From the NCBI RefSeq assembly GCF_002900095.1, contig NZ_LLKN01000002.1, positions 2,604,001 through 2,668,000 of the forward strand: a DNA stretch of 64,000 bases. The letters are read 5' to 3'. A program made the translations under genes and the position numbers. Below are positions 16,880 to 23,515 of this stretch, piece after piece (position 1 is the stretch's first letter; every line of letters begins with the position of its first letter). Source of the stretch: Salegentibacter mishustinae (lineage in GTDB: Bacteria; Bacteroidota; Bacteroidia; Flavobacteriales; Flavobacteriaceae). The notes below the pieces were generated by a model, which searched no databases, was not told the origin of the DNA, and was given only the letters and a program-made list of their open reading frames with translations.

Positions 16880-17653
16880 TTAATGGTACATATCTTCAAG
16901 ATCTGCTGAATGTAATTCTACAAAGAAATCAGCGATCATATCGGTAGTTTTTTCAATAAATCTTTTTCCTTTTTCAGCAGTTGCAGCTTTTGGGTTCCCC
17001 ACACCTGTATCTTTTGTTACGCTTGTCCATTCACGCTGTGCACTTGCCCAACCTTCTTTTAAAGCTTTTATTTTAAAAGTTTTGGCGCTGCCATCACCGG
17101 CTTCTTTAAGTGGTAAAACCAACTCGGGTCGCAAATGCATCACCGCAGCGGTTTCGAGTTCACCGGCGTGATCGCCGGGCTCATCAAAATAAGGTCTTGC
17201 ATCTGTAGTTTGCCACCAGTTTACAGAACAGGCGAAAAGCTTAGGATATTCAAGGCTTAGTTCCCTAATCATTTGCTTAAAATTATTTCCACCATGAGAA
17301 TTTAGAATCACCAGTTTATTAATCTTGTGCTTCTGCAAAACCTGCGCTACATCTTTTAGAATAGCATACTGGGTACTGGGATTAAGATTCATACACAATT
17401 TCACGTCCATTTGGCCGGTATTAACCCCAAAAGGAATTGTAGGTAAGACCACAACTTTAGCTTTCTTTTTCCAGGCTTTTCCCGCAGTATATATCGCTGC
17501 TTCTTCGGCAAGAATATTATCGGTAGCATACGGCAAATGGTAGTTATGTGCTTCGGTAGCGCCCCACGGCAAAACCGATACGCTAAAATCTTCATCTTTT
17601 ACGTGCTTCCAGTTTGTTTCAGCCAGAACATAAGGCCTGATTTTTCTTTCCAT
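16880..17653 (-). CDS. Creatininase-family metal-dependent amidohydrolase
   Basis: 257 residues. Metal-binding and catalytic positions of the creatininase fold are visible: LPWGATEAHNYHLPYATDNI (Glu, His, Asp), ILNSHGGNN and DHAGELETAAVM (His, Glu). Family members hydrolyse cyclic amide bonds: creatinine to creatine, or formamide intermediates in flavin/F420 biosynthesis. The substrate here is not known. It precedes the lrgA-like gene by 14 bp. Divergent from the flavin monooxygenase gene. Confidence 0.85.
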   Translation of the reverse strand: MERKIRPYVLAETNWKHVKDEDFSVSVLPWGATEAHNYHLPYATDNILAEEAAIYTAGKAWKKKAKVVVLPTIPFGVNTGQMDVKLCMNLNPSTQYAILKDVAQVLQKHKINKLVILNSHGGNNFKQMIRELSLEYPKLFACSVNWWQTTDARPYFDEPGDHAGELETAAVMHLRPELVLPLKEAGDGSAKTFKIKALKEGWASAQREWTSVTKDTGVGNPKAATAEKGKRFIEKTTDMIADFFVELHSADLEDMYH

Positions 17654-17746
17654 AAGCTAAATTTGATTTAAAATTAGCAATTCTGAATCTTTTCAACCGA
17701 TTTAACGGTTAGAAATTAAAACTTACCTTTACAAAAACCTGAATAA

Positions 17747-18799
17747 ATGTTAGATTTTGTAATTGTTGGTGGCGCTCAAGCCGGACTTTCTATAGCTTAT
17801 TATCTCAATGAACTTGACAAAAGTTATGTTGTGGTAGATAAGGAGAAAGAAGTAGGCGCTTCCTGGTTAAATCGCTGGGATTCCCTTAAGCTTTTTACGC
17901 CTTCAGAATTCAATAATTTACCGGGAATGGATTTTCCTGCGAAAAAAGGTTATTATCCTACTAAAGAAGATGTTGCTGAATACTTTAAAAACTATGTAGC
18001 TAAATTTAATATTGATGTTCGTCTAAATACATTGGTGGAGCAAGTTAGCAAAGAAGAAGATTACTTTATTCTGAAACATCAGGAGGGCGAGATTAAGTCC
18101 AAAAATGTAGTTATCGCTACCGGGCCATTTCATATTCCATACACACCTTCCTTTTCCAAGAAAATATCAGAAGACATTTTTCAAATTCATAGTAACTATT
18201 ATAAAAATCCGGGTCAATTAAAAAAAGGTCCAGCGATGGTTGTTGGAGCCGGAGATTCGGGTTTTCAAATCTTAGATGAAGTCTCCCAGACAAATAGAAC
18301 AACTTATTTTTCGGGCGCTACCGATGTGCGTGTGCTTCCGCAGGAAATTTTAGGAAAAACTTTATGGTGGTGGTTTACTAAAATAGGTTTCCTAAATTTT
18401 AGCCGAAAAACCTGGTTGGGGAAAAAGTTGAGTCAGTCTAAGCAACCTATTATTGGCACGGATGTAAAAGGTATCCTGAAAAGAGATAATGTAATACCTG
18501 TAGGAAAAACTAAGAACGCAAAAGGTGAAATTATAATTACTGAAAATCGAAAAATTGAAGAGCTAAAGAATATCGTCTGGGCCACCGGCTACCGACCTAA
18601 TTTTAGTTGGATAGAAGGTTTAGAACTTACTAAAGACGGTTACCCAAAGCATAATCGCGGCATAAGTAATATTGAAGGACTTTACTTTATAGGTCTTCCC
18701 TGGTTGCATACAAGAGGCTCAGCAACTTTAGGCGGAATTAAAAAAGACGCTCAATACCTTGCCAATTATATTGAAGCTGAAGAAAAAACACTTGCTTAG
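17747..18799 (+). CDS. FAD/NAD(P)-dependent monooxygenase-like oxidoreductase
   Basis: 350 residues with two Rossmann dinucleotide motifs: FAD at 4-20 (VIVGGAQAGLSIAYYL, with GGAQAG in place of the usual GxGxxG Pro-Ala form) and NAD(P) at about 165 (AMVVGAGDSGFQIL). The conserved WATGYRPNFSW and LYFIGLPWLHTRGS motifs fit the CzcO/flavin-containing monooxygenase-like group. Substrate is unknown. Monocistronic: a small AAAACC-GGTTTTT hairpin follows. Confidence 0.85.
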   Translation: MLDFVIVGGAQAGLSIAYYLNELDKSYVVVDKEKEVGASWLNRWDSLKLFTPSEFNNLPGMDFPAKKGYYPTKEDVAEYFKNYVAKFNIDVRLNTLVEQVSKEEDYFILKHQEGEIKSKNVVIATGPFHIPYTPSFSKKISEDIFQIHSNYYKNPGQLKKGPAMVVGAGDSGFQILDEVSQTNRTTYFSGATDVRVLPQEILGKTLWWWFTKIGFLNFSRKTWLGKKLSQSKQPIIGTDVKGILKRDNVIPVGKTKNAKGEIIITENRKIEELKNIVWATGYRPNFSWIEGLELTKDGYPKHNRGISNIEGLYFIGLPWLHTRGSATLGGIKKDAQYLANYIEAEEKTLA

Positions 18800-18800
18800 C

Positions 18801-18818
18801 AAAACCTGTGAGGTTTTT
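18801..18818 (+). terminator. Short hairpin terminator after the oxidoreductase gene
   Basis: AAAACC and GGTTTTT flank a 5-nt loop one base after the stop codon, followed by T-rich sequence. Arms are short, so the call is moderate. Confidence 0.5.
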
Positions 18819-18819
18819 C

Positions 18820-18918
18820 TTAAATATTTTGACACCAATTTTTGCTTAGTCGCAAACCATCTTTCTTGATGTCTATTAGCGCTTCAGAAAATATTATATA
18901 GACGTAAAAAATAGGCAT
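18820..18918 (-). pseudogene. GIY-YIG nuclease remnant, third copy
   Basis: Starts with ATG exactly 386 bp below the start of the second copy. The first 14 codons (MPIFYVYIIFSEAL) align with the intact gene (MSKFHVYILFSEAL), then the reading diverges and stops at 32 residues. The YIG motif, Arg and Glu of the active site are all absent, so it is a dead 5' fragment. It is preceded by the same hairpin terminator and tRNA-like remnant as the other copies. Confidence 0.8.
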
Positions 18919-18922
18919 AAAA

Positions 18923-18953
18923 AAATCCCTAAAGTAGGTATACTTTGGGATTT
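18923..18953 (-). terminator. Rho-independent terminator, unit 3
   Basis: On the minus strand AAATCCC-AAAGTA pairs with TACTTTAGGGATTT (one bulge), followed by a T-run that leads into the ATG of the remnant. Same hairpin as at 19309-19339 and 19695-19725. Confidence 0.75.
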
Positions 18954-18964
18954 GGGAATAAAAG

Positions 18965-19059
18965 TGGGCGCGAAGGGATTCAACTGCCTGATCCTCCCGA
19001 TGTGAAATCGGGATGCTCTGAACCATACCTTGTCCCGAATTTACTTCGGGATGAGCTAC
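18965..19059 (-). pseudogene. tRNA-Val-like remnant C
   Basis: About 95 nt. Its 3' part (GAATCCCTTCGCGCCCA) is the tRNA-Val T-arm/acceptor 3' strand and GTAGCTCA is the tRNA D-arm box, but the 5' acceptor strand is gone, the D-loop is filled by a TCCCGAAGTAAATTCGGGA hairpin, and the anticodon arm is TCCCGATTTCACATCGGGA instead of the tRNA-Val arm. The T-loop reads CAGTTGAAT, not GGTTCGAAT. It cannot fold as a normal tRNA. Confidence 0.75.
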
Positions 19060-19304
19060 TTTTTAAATAATTTCTCAATCATTATTCGACTTTTGCACTT
19101 CTTAATTTGTCGCTCTCTTCGAATTGCTTCTGTTCTGGTTTTAAACTCTTCAGAATACACCAGAACCCAATCTTTAGCTTTCGATGTAAAAACTTTATTA
19201 CTTTGTAAATGCTTTTCTAAACGAATATTTATATCTTGAGTAGAACTGATATAATATTTATTCAGCGCTTCAGAAAATAGTATATAAATGTGAAATTTTG
19301 ACAT
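19056..19304 (-). CDS. GIY-YIG nuclease, second copy, probably inactive
   Basis: 82 residues from the ATG at 19304, which sits right after a terminator T-run as in the intact copy (the frame is open further upstream through the tRNA remnant, but that part is not homologous). It matches the intact copy except for about a dozen changes. Notably YYIGST becomes YYISST, losing the Gly of the YIG motif, and KQGF becomes NKVF and Trp70 becomes Cys. Arg28 and the Glu-rich TRTEAIRRER segment remain. Likely a decaying duplicate. Confidence 0.75.
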   Translation of the reverse strand: MSKFHIYILFSEALNKYYISSTQDINIRLEKHLQSNKVFTSKAKDWVLVYSEEFKTRTEAIRRERQIKKCKSRIMIEKLFKK

Positions 19305-19308
19305 AAAA

Positions 19309-19339
19309 AAATCCCTAAAGTAGGTGTACTTTGGGATTT
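19309..19339 (-). terminator. Rho-independent terminator, unit 2
   Basis: Same hairpin as in unit 1 with one changed loop base (GTACACC for GTATACC), followed by the T-run that abuts the ATG of the second nuclease copy. Confidence 0.75.
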
Positions 19340-19350
19340 GAGAATAAAAG

Positions 19351-19445
19351 TGGGCGCGAAGGGATTCAATTGCCTGATCCTCCCGATGTAAAATCGGGAT
19401 GCTCTGAACCATACCTTGTCCCGAATTTACTTCGGGATGAGCTAC
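19351..19445 (-). pseudogene. tRNA-Val-like remnant B
   Basis: About 95 nt, nearly identical to remnant C. It keeps GTAGCTCA, GGTTCAGAGCA and the 3' CCCTTCGCGCCCA, but carries a TCCCGAAG...TTCGGGA insertion in the D-loop and a TCCCGATTTTACATCGGGA anticodon arm. The anticodon stem is still perfectly paired although its sequence differs wholly from the functional tRNA-Val (CTTGG/CCAAG). It has lost the 5' acceptor strand. Confidence 0.75.
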
Positions 19446-19690
19446 TTTTTAAATAATTTCTCAATCATTATTCGACTTTTCCACTTCTTAATTTGTCGCT
19501 CTCTTCGAATTGCTTCTGTTCTTATTTTGAATTCTTCAGAATACACCAGAACCCAATCTTTAGCCTTCGATGTAAAACCTTGCTTGCTTTGTAAATGCTT
19601 TTCTAAACGTATATTAATATCCTGTGTAGAACCGATATAATATTTATTCAGTGCTTCAGAAAATAGTATATAAACGTGAAATTTTGACAT
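19442..19690 (-). CDS. Small GIY-YIG endonuclease, intact copy
   Basis: 82 residues. Single GIY-YIG domain: Tyr7 in VYIL, Tyr18 and Gly20 in YYIGST, Arg28 in NIRLEKH, and acidic residues in the C-terminal RTEAIRRERQIKKW (Glu59/Glu64). This is the compact stand-alone type (YhbQ/UPF0213-like) with no attached DNA-binding domain. It begins right after the terminator of the tRNA-Val at 19737-19811, and its TAG stop lies in the D-arm box of the next tRNA-like remnant. Transcription would need read-through of the terminator or an internal promoter, which I could not find. Family call firm; activity and target are not known. Confidence 0.88.
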   Translation of the reverse strand: MSKFHVYILFSEALNKYYIGSTQDINIRLEKHLQSKQGFTSKAKDWVLVYSEEFKIRTEAIRRERQIKKWKSRIMIEKLFKK

Positions 19691-19694
19691 AAAA

Positions 19695-19725
19695 AAATCC
19701 CTAAAGTAGGTATACTTTGGGATTT
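19695..19725 (-). terminator. Rho-independent terminator after tRNA-Val, unit 1
   Basis: Minus strand AAATCCC-AAAGTA-TACC-TACTTTAGGGATTT followed by T residues, 11 nt after the tRNA discriminator base. The nuclease ATG follows the T-run directly. Confidence 0.8.
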
Positions 19726-19736
19726 GGGAATAAAAG

Positions 19737-19811
19737 TGGGCGCGAAGGGATTCGAACCCCTGACCCCTTGGGTGTAAACCAAGTGCTCTGAACCAACTGA
19801 GCTACGCGCCC
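19737..19811 (-). tRNA. tRNA-Val (anticodon TAC)
   Basis: 75 nt cloverleaf: acceptor GGGCGCG/CGCGCCC, D-arm box TAGCTCAGTTGGTTCAGAGC, anticodon stem CTTGG/CCAAG with loop TTTACAC (anticodon TAC), T-arm GGGGTTCGAATCCC, discriminator A. CCA is not encoded. Identical by eye to the copy at 20011-20085. Followed by a terminator and then the GIY-YIG gene. Confidence 0.95.
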
Positions 19812-19863
19812 TAAATAATTTTAATAAATTCTACTTACTAATAAAAGAAAGCACAATATTTTA

Positions 19864-19930
19864 TGGGATTTTAATCCCTGATCCTCCCGATGTAAAATCG
19901 GGATGCTCTGAACTAACTGAGCTACGTCTT
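19864..19930 (-). pseudogene. tRNA-like remnant D between the two tRNA-Val genes
   Basis: Minus strand reads ACGTAGCTCAGTTAGTTCAG then GAGCA, the substituted anticodon arm TCCCGATTTTACATCGGGA, and a T-arm GGGATTAAAATCCC with the invariant TTCGAAT changed to TTAAAAT. The two acceptor strands (AAGACGT and ATAAAATA) do not pair. It keeps the normal D-loop, unlike remnants B and C, and is followed by no nuclease gene. Confidence 0.7.
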
Positions 19931-19942
19931 AAAATTTCAATA

Positions 19943-19967
19943 AAAACCTTACTCTATTGAAGGTTTT
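19943..19967 (-). terminator. Second hairpin downstream of the first tRNA-Val
   Basis: AAAACCTT and AAGGTTTT arms with a 9-nt loop; on the minus strand followed by TTATTG. Backs up the stronger hairpin at 19974-20001. Confidence 0.45.
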
Positions 19968-19973
19968 GCTAAA

Positions 19974-20001
19974 AAAAGGCTTCCTTTTATAGAAGCCTTT
20001 T
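19974..20001 (-). terminator. Rho-independent terminator after tRNA-Val (20011-20085)
   Basis: AAAAGGCTTC and GAAGCCTTTT form a 10-bp stem with an 8-nt loop; on the minus strand it ends in TTTTTTT. It lies 9 nt after the tRNA. Confidence 0.8.
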
Positions 20002-20010
20002 GAATAGTGG

Positions 20011-20085
20011 TGGGCGCGAAGGGATTCGAACCCCTGACCCCTTGGGTGTAAACCAAGTGCTCTGAACCAACTGAGCTACGCGCCC
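20011..20085 (-). tRNA. tRNA-Val (anticodon TAC), upstream copy
   Basis: Same 75-nt cloverleaf and TTTACAC anticodon loop as the copy at 19737-19811; no encoded CCA. It is the first of the leftward tRNA group and ends at its own terminator, so the two copies look separately terminated. Confidence 0.95.
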
Positions 20086-20151
20086 TATTCTTGAATTCGG
20101 ATGCAAATATAGACTAGTTTTTAATCTACACCAAGAAAAATTTCAAAAAAA

Positions 20152-21372
20152 TTAAATTATTTCTGCAACGGTAAATGTGCTCCCACCAACAAAGACCAAA
20201 TCTTCATCTAAGGCCGCATCCACGGCAGCATCATAGGCTTCTGAAACAGAATTAAATACCCTTCCTTCCAACTCAAATTCTGAAGCTTTTTCCTGTAAAA
20301 TTTTAGCTTCCAGCCCACGAGGAACTTCTGGTTTTGAAAAGTAATAAATAGCCGTTTTTGGAAATAAGGGTAAGATTTTTTCTAAATCTTTATCGTTTAC
20401 CACACCCAAAACTATATGCAAATGCTGAAATTTTTCCTTTTTTAGTTGCTCAAAAACTAAAGTTAAGCCTTCGGTATTATGTGCGGTATCGCAAATCACC
20501 CTGGGTTTTTCCTTTAATATATCCCAGCGACCCTGCAAGGAAGTATGCAACTTTACACTATTAAGTCCGTTTTTAAGACATTCTTCCGGGATTTCCCAGC
20601 CCTTTTCTCTTAAAATTTTTACCCCGGCAATTGCGGTATTCATATTCTTATTCTGGTAATCTCCTTTAAGATCGGTATGGTAGGTTGGGAATTTCAAATC
20701 CTGAGCAAAATATATCGCTGAATTATGTTTTTTAGCTTCAGCCTTAAAAATGTCGGTAGTTTCTTTTTGCTTTTCGCCAATGATTACCGGAATATTATCT
20801 TTTATAATTCCTGCTTTTTCCCGGGCTATTTCAGGAAGAGAATTTCCTAAAAACGCGATATGATCTATCCCAATATTAGTAATTACCGAAACCTCTGGTA
20901 TGATAATATTTGTAGAATCTAGCCGACCGCCAAGGCCTACTTCTATAATAGCAATATCAACTTTCACCCTTGAAAAGTAATCGAAGGCCATTCCTACGGT
21001 CATTTCAAAAAAAGAAAGTTGATTTTCAGTTAGGAAATCTTTGTTTGCATATATAAAACTTACTACAGATTTCTTCGGAATAAATTTACCGTTTACCTTA
21101 ATCCGCTCCCGGAAATCCTTTAAATGTGGCGACGTATATAAACCTACTTTATAACCGGCTTCCTGAAACACCGAAGCCAACATATGGCTGGTAGAACCTT
21201 TTCCGTTGGTACCGGCAATATGAACCGACTTAAAGTTTTTATGCGGATTATTTAGATGTTTTGCAAGTTTAAGGGTACGCGAAAGATCTTTTTTGAATGC
21301 CTGCGCACCTATTCTTTGGTACATAGGCAACTGCTGAAACATCCAGTCAACAGTTTGGGTATATGCATCCAC
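20152..21372 (-). CDS. folC: Folylpolyglutamate synthase / dihydrofolate synthase
   Basis: 406 residues. Adds glutamate to folates (and to dihydropteroate if bifunctional). The ATP-binding P-loop is HIAGTNGKGSTSHML near residue 50, followed by VGLYTSPHLKDFRERI, IIEVGLGGRLDSTN and ISVITNIGIDHIAFLG-type blocks, the Mur-ligase pattern. The GTG start directly abuts the tonB stop (no spacer), so it is the last gene of exbB-exbD-tonB-folC. DWMFQQLPMYQRIG just after the GTG is a family feature, supporting this start. Confidence 0.94.
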   Translation of the reverse strand: MDAYTQTVDWMFQQLPMYQRIGAQAFKKDLSRTLKLAKHLNNPHKNFKSVHIAGTNGKGSTSHMLASVFQEAGYKVGLYTSPHLKDFRERIKVNGKFIPKKSVVSFIYANKDFLTENQLSFFEMTVGMAFDYFSRVKVDIAIIEVGLGGRLDSTNIIIPEVSVITNIGIDHIAFLGNSLPEIAREKAGIIKDNIPVIIGEKQKETTDIFKAEAKKHNSAIYFAQDLKFPTYHTDLKGDYQNKNMNTAIAGVKILREKGWEIPEECLKNGLNSVKLHTSLQGRWDILKEKPRVICDTAHNTEGLTLVFEQLKKEKFQHLHIVLGVVNDKDLEKILPLFPKTAIYYFSKPEVPRGLEAKILQEKASEFELEGRVFNSVSEAYDAAVDAALDEDLVFVGGSTFTVAEII

Positions 21373-22191
21373 TTATTCCGAAAGTTTAAAGTTATAAATA
21401 ATGGTTCCAACCTGGCGGGAAGGTGCATTGCTATCACTATTAAAGCGAGTGGCCATGGCCGCCCTTCTAGCCGGATCTGATAAACAGGCAGCGCTATTTG
21501 TAGTTCCTTTTACACCGGGCGTGGCATTGATTACCTGCCCGTTTTGATTAACTTCTATACGAACCACCACGATTCCAGATTCATTACAATCCTGAACAAA
21601 TTTTTCTTTGTTTAGAGCCCTTCTTCCACCTAAACGGTAATTCCCATCTCCATCAAGTCCAGAGCCACTTCCGTAATAAGAACTGGCATTAGGATCCCCG
21701 TTGGGATCACCTTTATCCCCGGCCTGATTATCATTCCCTTCTCCTCCACTTTCGGTTCCCGACCTTTCGGGACCGTTCAAAATACTACTCATAGCATCGG
21801 TAGTAGATTGATCTGGTTTGGGTTCTGGCTTTTTAGCCGGTGGTTGTTCTTTAGGTTCTTCCGGCTTCTTCTTTTCTACCGGTTTCGGCTCTTTCTTTTC
21901 TTCAATAACCGGAGCTTCTTCTATTTCCTGGGTCACTACTTCCTCTTCTATTACAGGTTCCGGTTGTGTTTGGGTTTCAGGCACCGTAGTTTGTTGAGGA
22001 GCCGATTTAACCGGCTCGGTAGGTTGCTCATTTCCGGAGCCAACTTCAGAAGTCCCAAAATTTATGGCTATTCCACTCTCTGGTGGCGGATCTAAATATT
22101 TAAAGCCTAACAGAAATAGCAATGCAATTAACAGCACGTGTAAGATAACCGTGATGGTAAAAGATTTTTTTTCGTGTTTGGTTTCTAACAT
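21373..22191 (-). CDS. tonB: Energy transducer TonB-like protein
   Basis: 272 residues: cytoplasmic start, one membrane anchor (FTITVILHVLLIALLFLLGF), a long Pro/Glu/Lys-rich periplasmic stretch (PVIEEKKEPKPVEKKKPEEP), a Gly-rich segment, and a C-terminal block GIVVVRIEVNQNGQVINATP typical of TonB/TolA-like C-domains. With ExbB and ExbD it passes proton-motive force to outer-membrane receptors. It follows exbD by 8 bp and runs straight into folC. Confidence 0.85.
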   Translation of the reverse strand: MLETKHEKKSFTITVILHVLLIALLFLLGFKYLDPPPESGIAINFGTSEVGSGNEQPTEPVKSAPQQTTVPETQTQPEPVIEEEVVTQEIEEAPVIEEKKEPKPVEKKKPEEPKEQPPAKKPEPKPDQSTTDAMSSILNGPERSGTESGGEGNDNQAGDKGDPNGDPNASSYYGSGSGLDGDGNYRLGGRRALNKEKFVQDCNESGIVVVRIEVNQNGQVINATPGVKGTTNSAACLSDPARRAAMATRFNSDSNAPSRQVGTIIYNFKLSE

Positions 22192-22199
22192 AATTAGAT

Positions 22200-22592
22200 T
22201 TATTCGGGTTTAACCGCTAAAACGATCTTATAACTATTTCGATTCGCGATATCCATAACATTTACTGCCTTTTCTATAGGAACCCCTTCTTCTGCTCTCA
22301 AAATAATTGTTGGCTTTTCTTTACCAGACAATTTGGTTTTTAAAGTACTTTCTAATGAAGACTGTGTAATACGCTGATCATCTACATAGAATTGAAGGTC
22401 TTTTGTAATACTCACCGATACATTCTGAACGCTGGTAGTTTTTCCTTTCGCCTTTGGAAGTATTAGATCTAAAGCTTCTGGAGTAATTACTGGCGAGGTG
22501 AGCATAAAAAAGATCAATAACAGGAATACAATATCTGTCATTGAGCTCATACTGAACTCTGGGCTTACTTTATTTCTTCCTCTTAAATTCAT
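22200..22592 (-). CDS. exbD: ExbD/TolR family biopolymer transporter
   Basis: 130 residues: MNLRGRNKVSPEFSMSSMTD with the membrane Asp in SMTDIVFLLLIFFMLTSPV, then a periplasmic domain ending in KAVNVMDIANRNSYKIVLAV. The membrane aspartate is the proton-motive residue of the family. One bp after exbB, same strand. Confidence 0.93.
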   Translation of the reverse strand: MNLRGRNKVSPEFSMSSMTDIVFLLLIFFMLTSPVITPEALDLILPKAKGKTTSVQNVSVSITKDLQFYVDDQRITQSSLESTLKTKLSGKEKPTIILRAEEGVPIEKAVNVMDIANRNSYKIVLAVKPE

Positions 22593-22593
22593 A

Positions 22594-23295
22594 TTAAGCG
22601 GGCTCGTTTAACAGGTCTAGGAAATCTACTGCGGTAGCTTCCATTTGGTGCACTACTTTATCGGTTTTTACCACTAAGTGGTTATATCCAATATAAGCGA
22701 TAATGCCTACAATAAGTCCGGCAACGGTTGTAGTCATCGCGGTATAAATACCTTCAGCAAGTGCTCCCATTTGCGCCTGGCCACTACTAGTTGCCAGCTC
22801 ATGAAAAGCAATTACCATACCTATTACTGTTCCAAGGAAACCAATCATTGGTGCAGCCCCGGCAATAGTAGCCAAAATACTTACATTCTTCTCCAGTTTG
22901 TAAACTTCTAAGCGGCCTGCATTTTCTATAGCGGTATTAATATCTTCTAACGGACTTCCAATTCGGGAAATTCCTTTTTCGGTTAACCTGGCTACGGGAG
23001 AATCACTTTGTGCACAACGCATTTTAGCCGATTCTATATTTCCGTTTAAAACGTTATCCTTAATTTGAAGCATAAAATTTTTATCTACCTGGCTGGCCGA
23101 TTTTATCGCAAACAGCCTCTCGAAGTAAATATAAACTGCCGCAAACAACAGGATAAAAAGAATAAGGATGATGATTTGGCCTCCAAGGCCTCCACTAAGC
23201 ATTAAATCGAATAAAGACAGGGTTTTTTCTTCTACTACCGGTTCTGCCTCCTGGGCGGCTTCGGCAACGCCGTCCTGCTGAAAAAAGTATAGCAT
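22594..23295 (-). CDS. exbB: ExbB/TolQ/MotA family proton channel
   Basis: 233 residues with three membrane segments: GQIIILILFILLFAAVYIYF near residue 38, then LATIAGAAPMIGFLGTVIGM and AMTTTVAGLIVGIIAYIGYN, the signature pair of the MotA/TolQ/ExbB family. A short N-terminal extension is rich in Glu and Ala. First gene of exbB-exbD-tonB-folC; promoter at 23350-23378. Confidence 0.93.
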   Translation of the reverse strand: MLYFFQQDGVAEAAQEAEPVVEEKTLSLFDLMLSGGLGGQIIILILFILLFAAVYIYFERLFAIKSASQVDKNFMLQIKDNVLNGNIESAKMRCAQSDSPVARLTEKGISRIGSPLEDINTAIENAGRLEVYKLEKNVSILATIAGAAPMIGFLGTVIGMVIAFHELATSSGQAQMGALAEGIYTAMTTTVAGLIVGIIAYIGYNHLVVKTDKVVHQMEATAVDFLDLLNEPA

Positions 23296-23349
23296 AGGTT
23301 TCTATTAGGGTTTTTAATGTAACGTGATAAACCAGATTTAATTGTAAAT

Positions 23350-23378
23350 CAAATTTAGTAAAATAATCAGCAGTGCAA
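23350..23378 (-). promoter_or_regulatory. Promoter of exbB-exbD-tonB-folC
   Basis: TTG at 23378-23376, an 18-bp spacer and TAAATTTG at 23357-23350 on the minus strand, about 55 bp before the exbB ATG; a good fit to TTG-N17-23-TAnnTTTG. The -33 lies inside GCAGT-GCAA-ACTGC (23370-23383), and a perfect TCCCAATTGGGA palindrome (23388-23399) lies just upstream. Confidence 0.65.
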
Positions 23379-23447
23379 ACTGCATTATCCCAATTGGGAA
23401 TTTTTTATTTCCTGAAGATGAATTTCATTAAATTTTATTCATAAAAA

Positions 23448-23467
23448 ATCCCGCTCGAAAGCAGGAT
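23448..23467 (-). terminator. Rho-independent terminator of the Glu/Leu dehydrogenase gene
   Basis: Minus strand ATCCTGC-TTTCGA-GCGGGAT followed by TTTTTT, about 50 bp after the stop codon. Confidence 0.75.
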
Positions 23468-23515
23468 CTTCAGAAATAATCTCAATCAACTAAAATTAAA
23501 AGATTAATCAAAAAC

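Larger units (their letters stand above)
18877..19811 (-). repeat. 386-bp tandem array at tRNA-Val: tRNA piece + terminator + GIY-YIG gene
   Basis: Start codons of three GIY-YIG copies are at 19690, 19304 and 18918: two steps of exactly 386 bp. In each unit, read leftward, a tRNA or tRNA-like 3' half is followed by the same hairpin terminator and, right after its T-run, by the ATG. The first unit carries a complete tRNA-Val, the others a remnant. Each of the two full nuclease genes ends with TAG inside the GTAGCTCA box of the next tRNA remnant. By eye the two full genes agree at roughly nine bases in ten. Confidence 0.8.

Noticed and set aside
19056-19412. The longer 118-residue frame for the second nuclease copy
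   Set aside because: The first 36 codons run through the tRNA-like remnant and the terminator; homology starts only at the ATG at 19304.
18820-20085. The regular repeats near the tRNA genes as a CRISPR array
   Set aside because: The repeat period is 386 bp and each unit holds a gene, terminator and tRNA piece; there are no short repeats with unique spacers and no cas genes.
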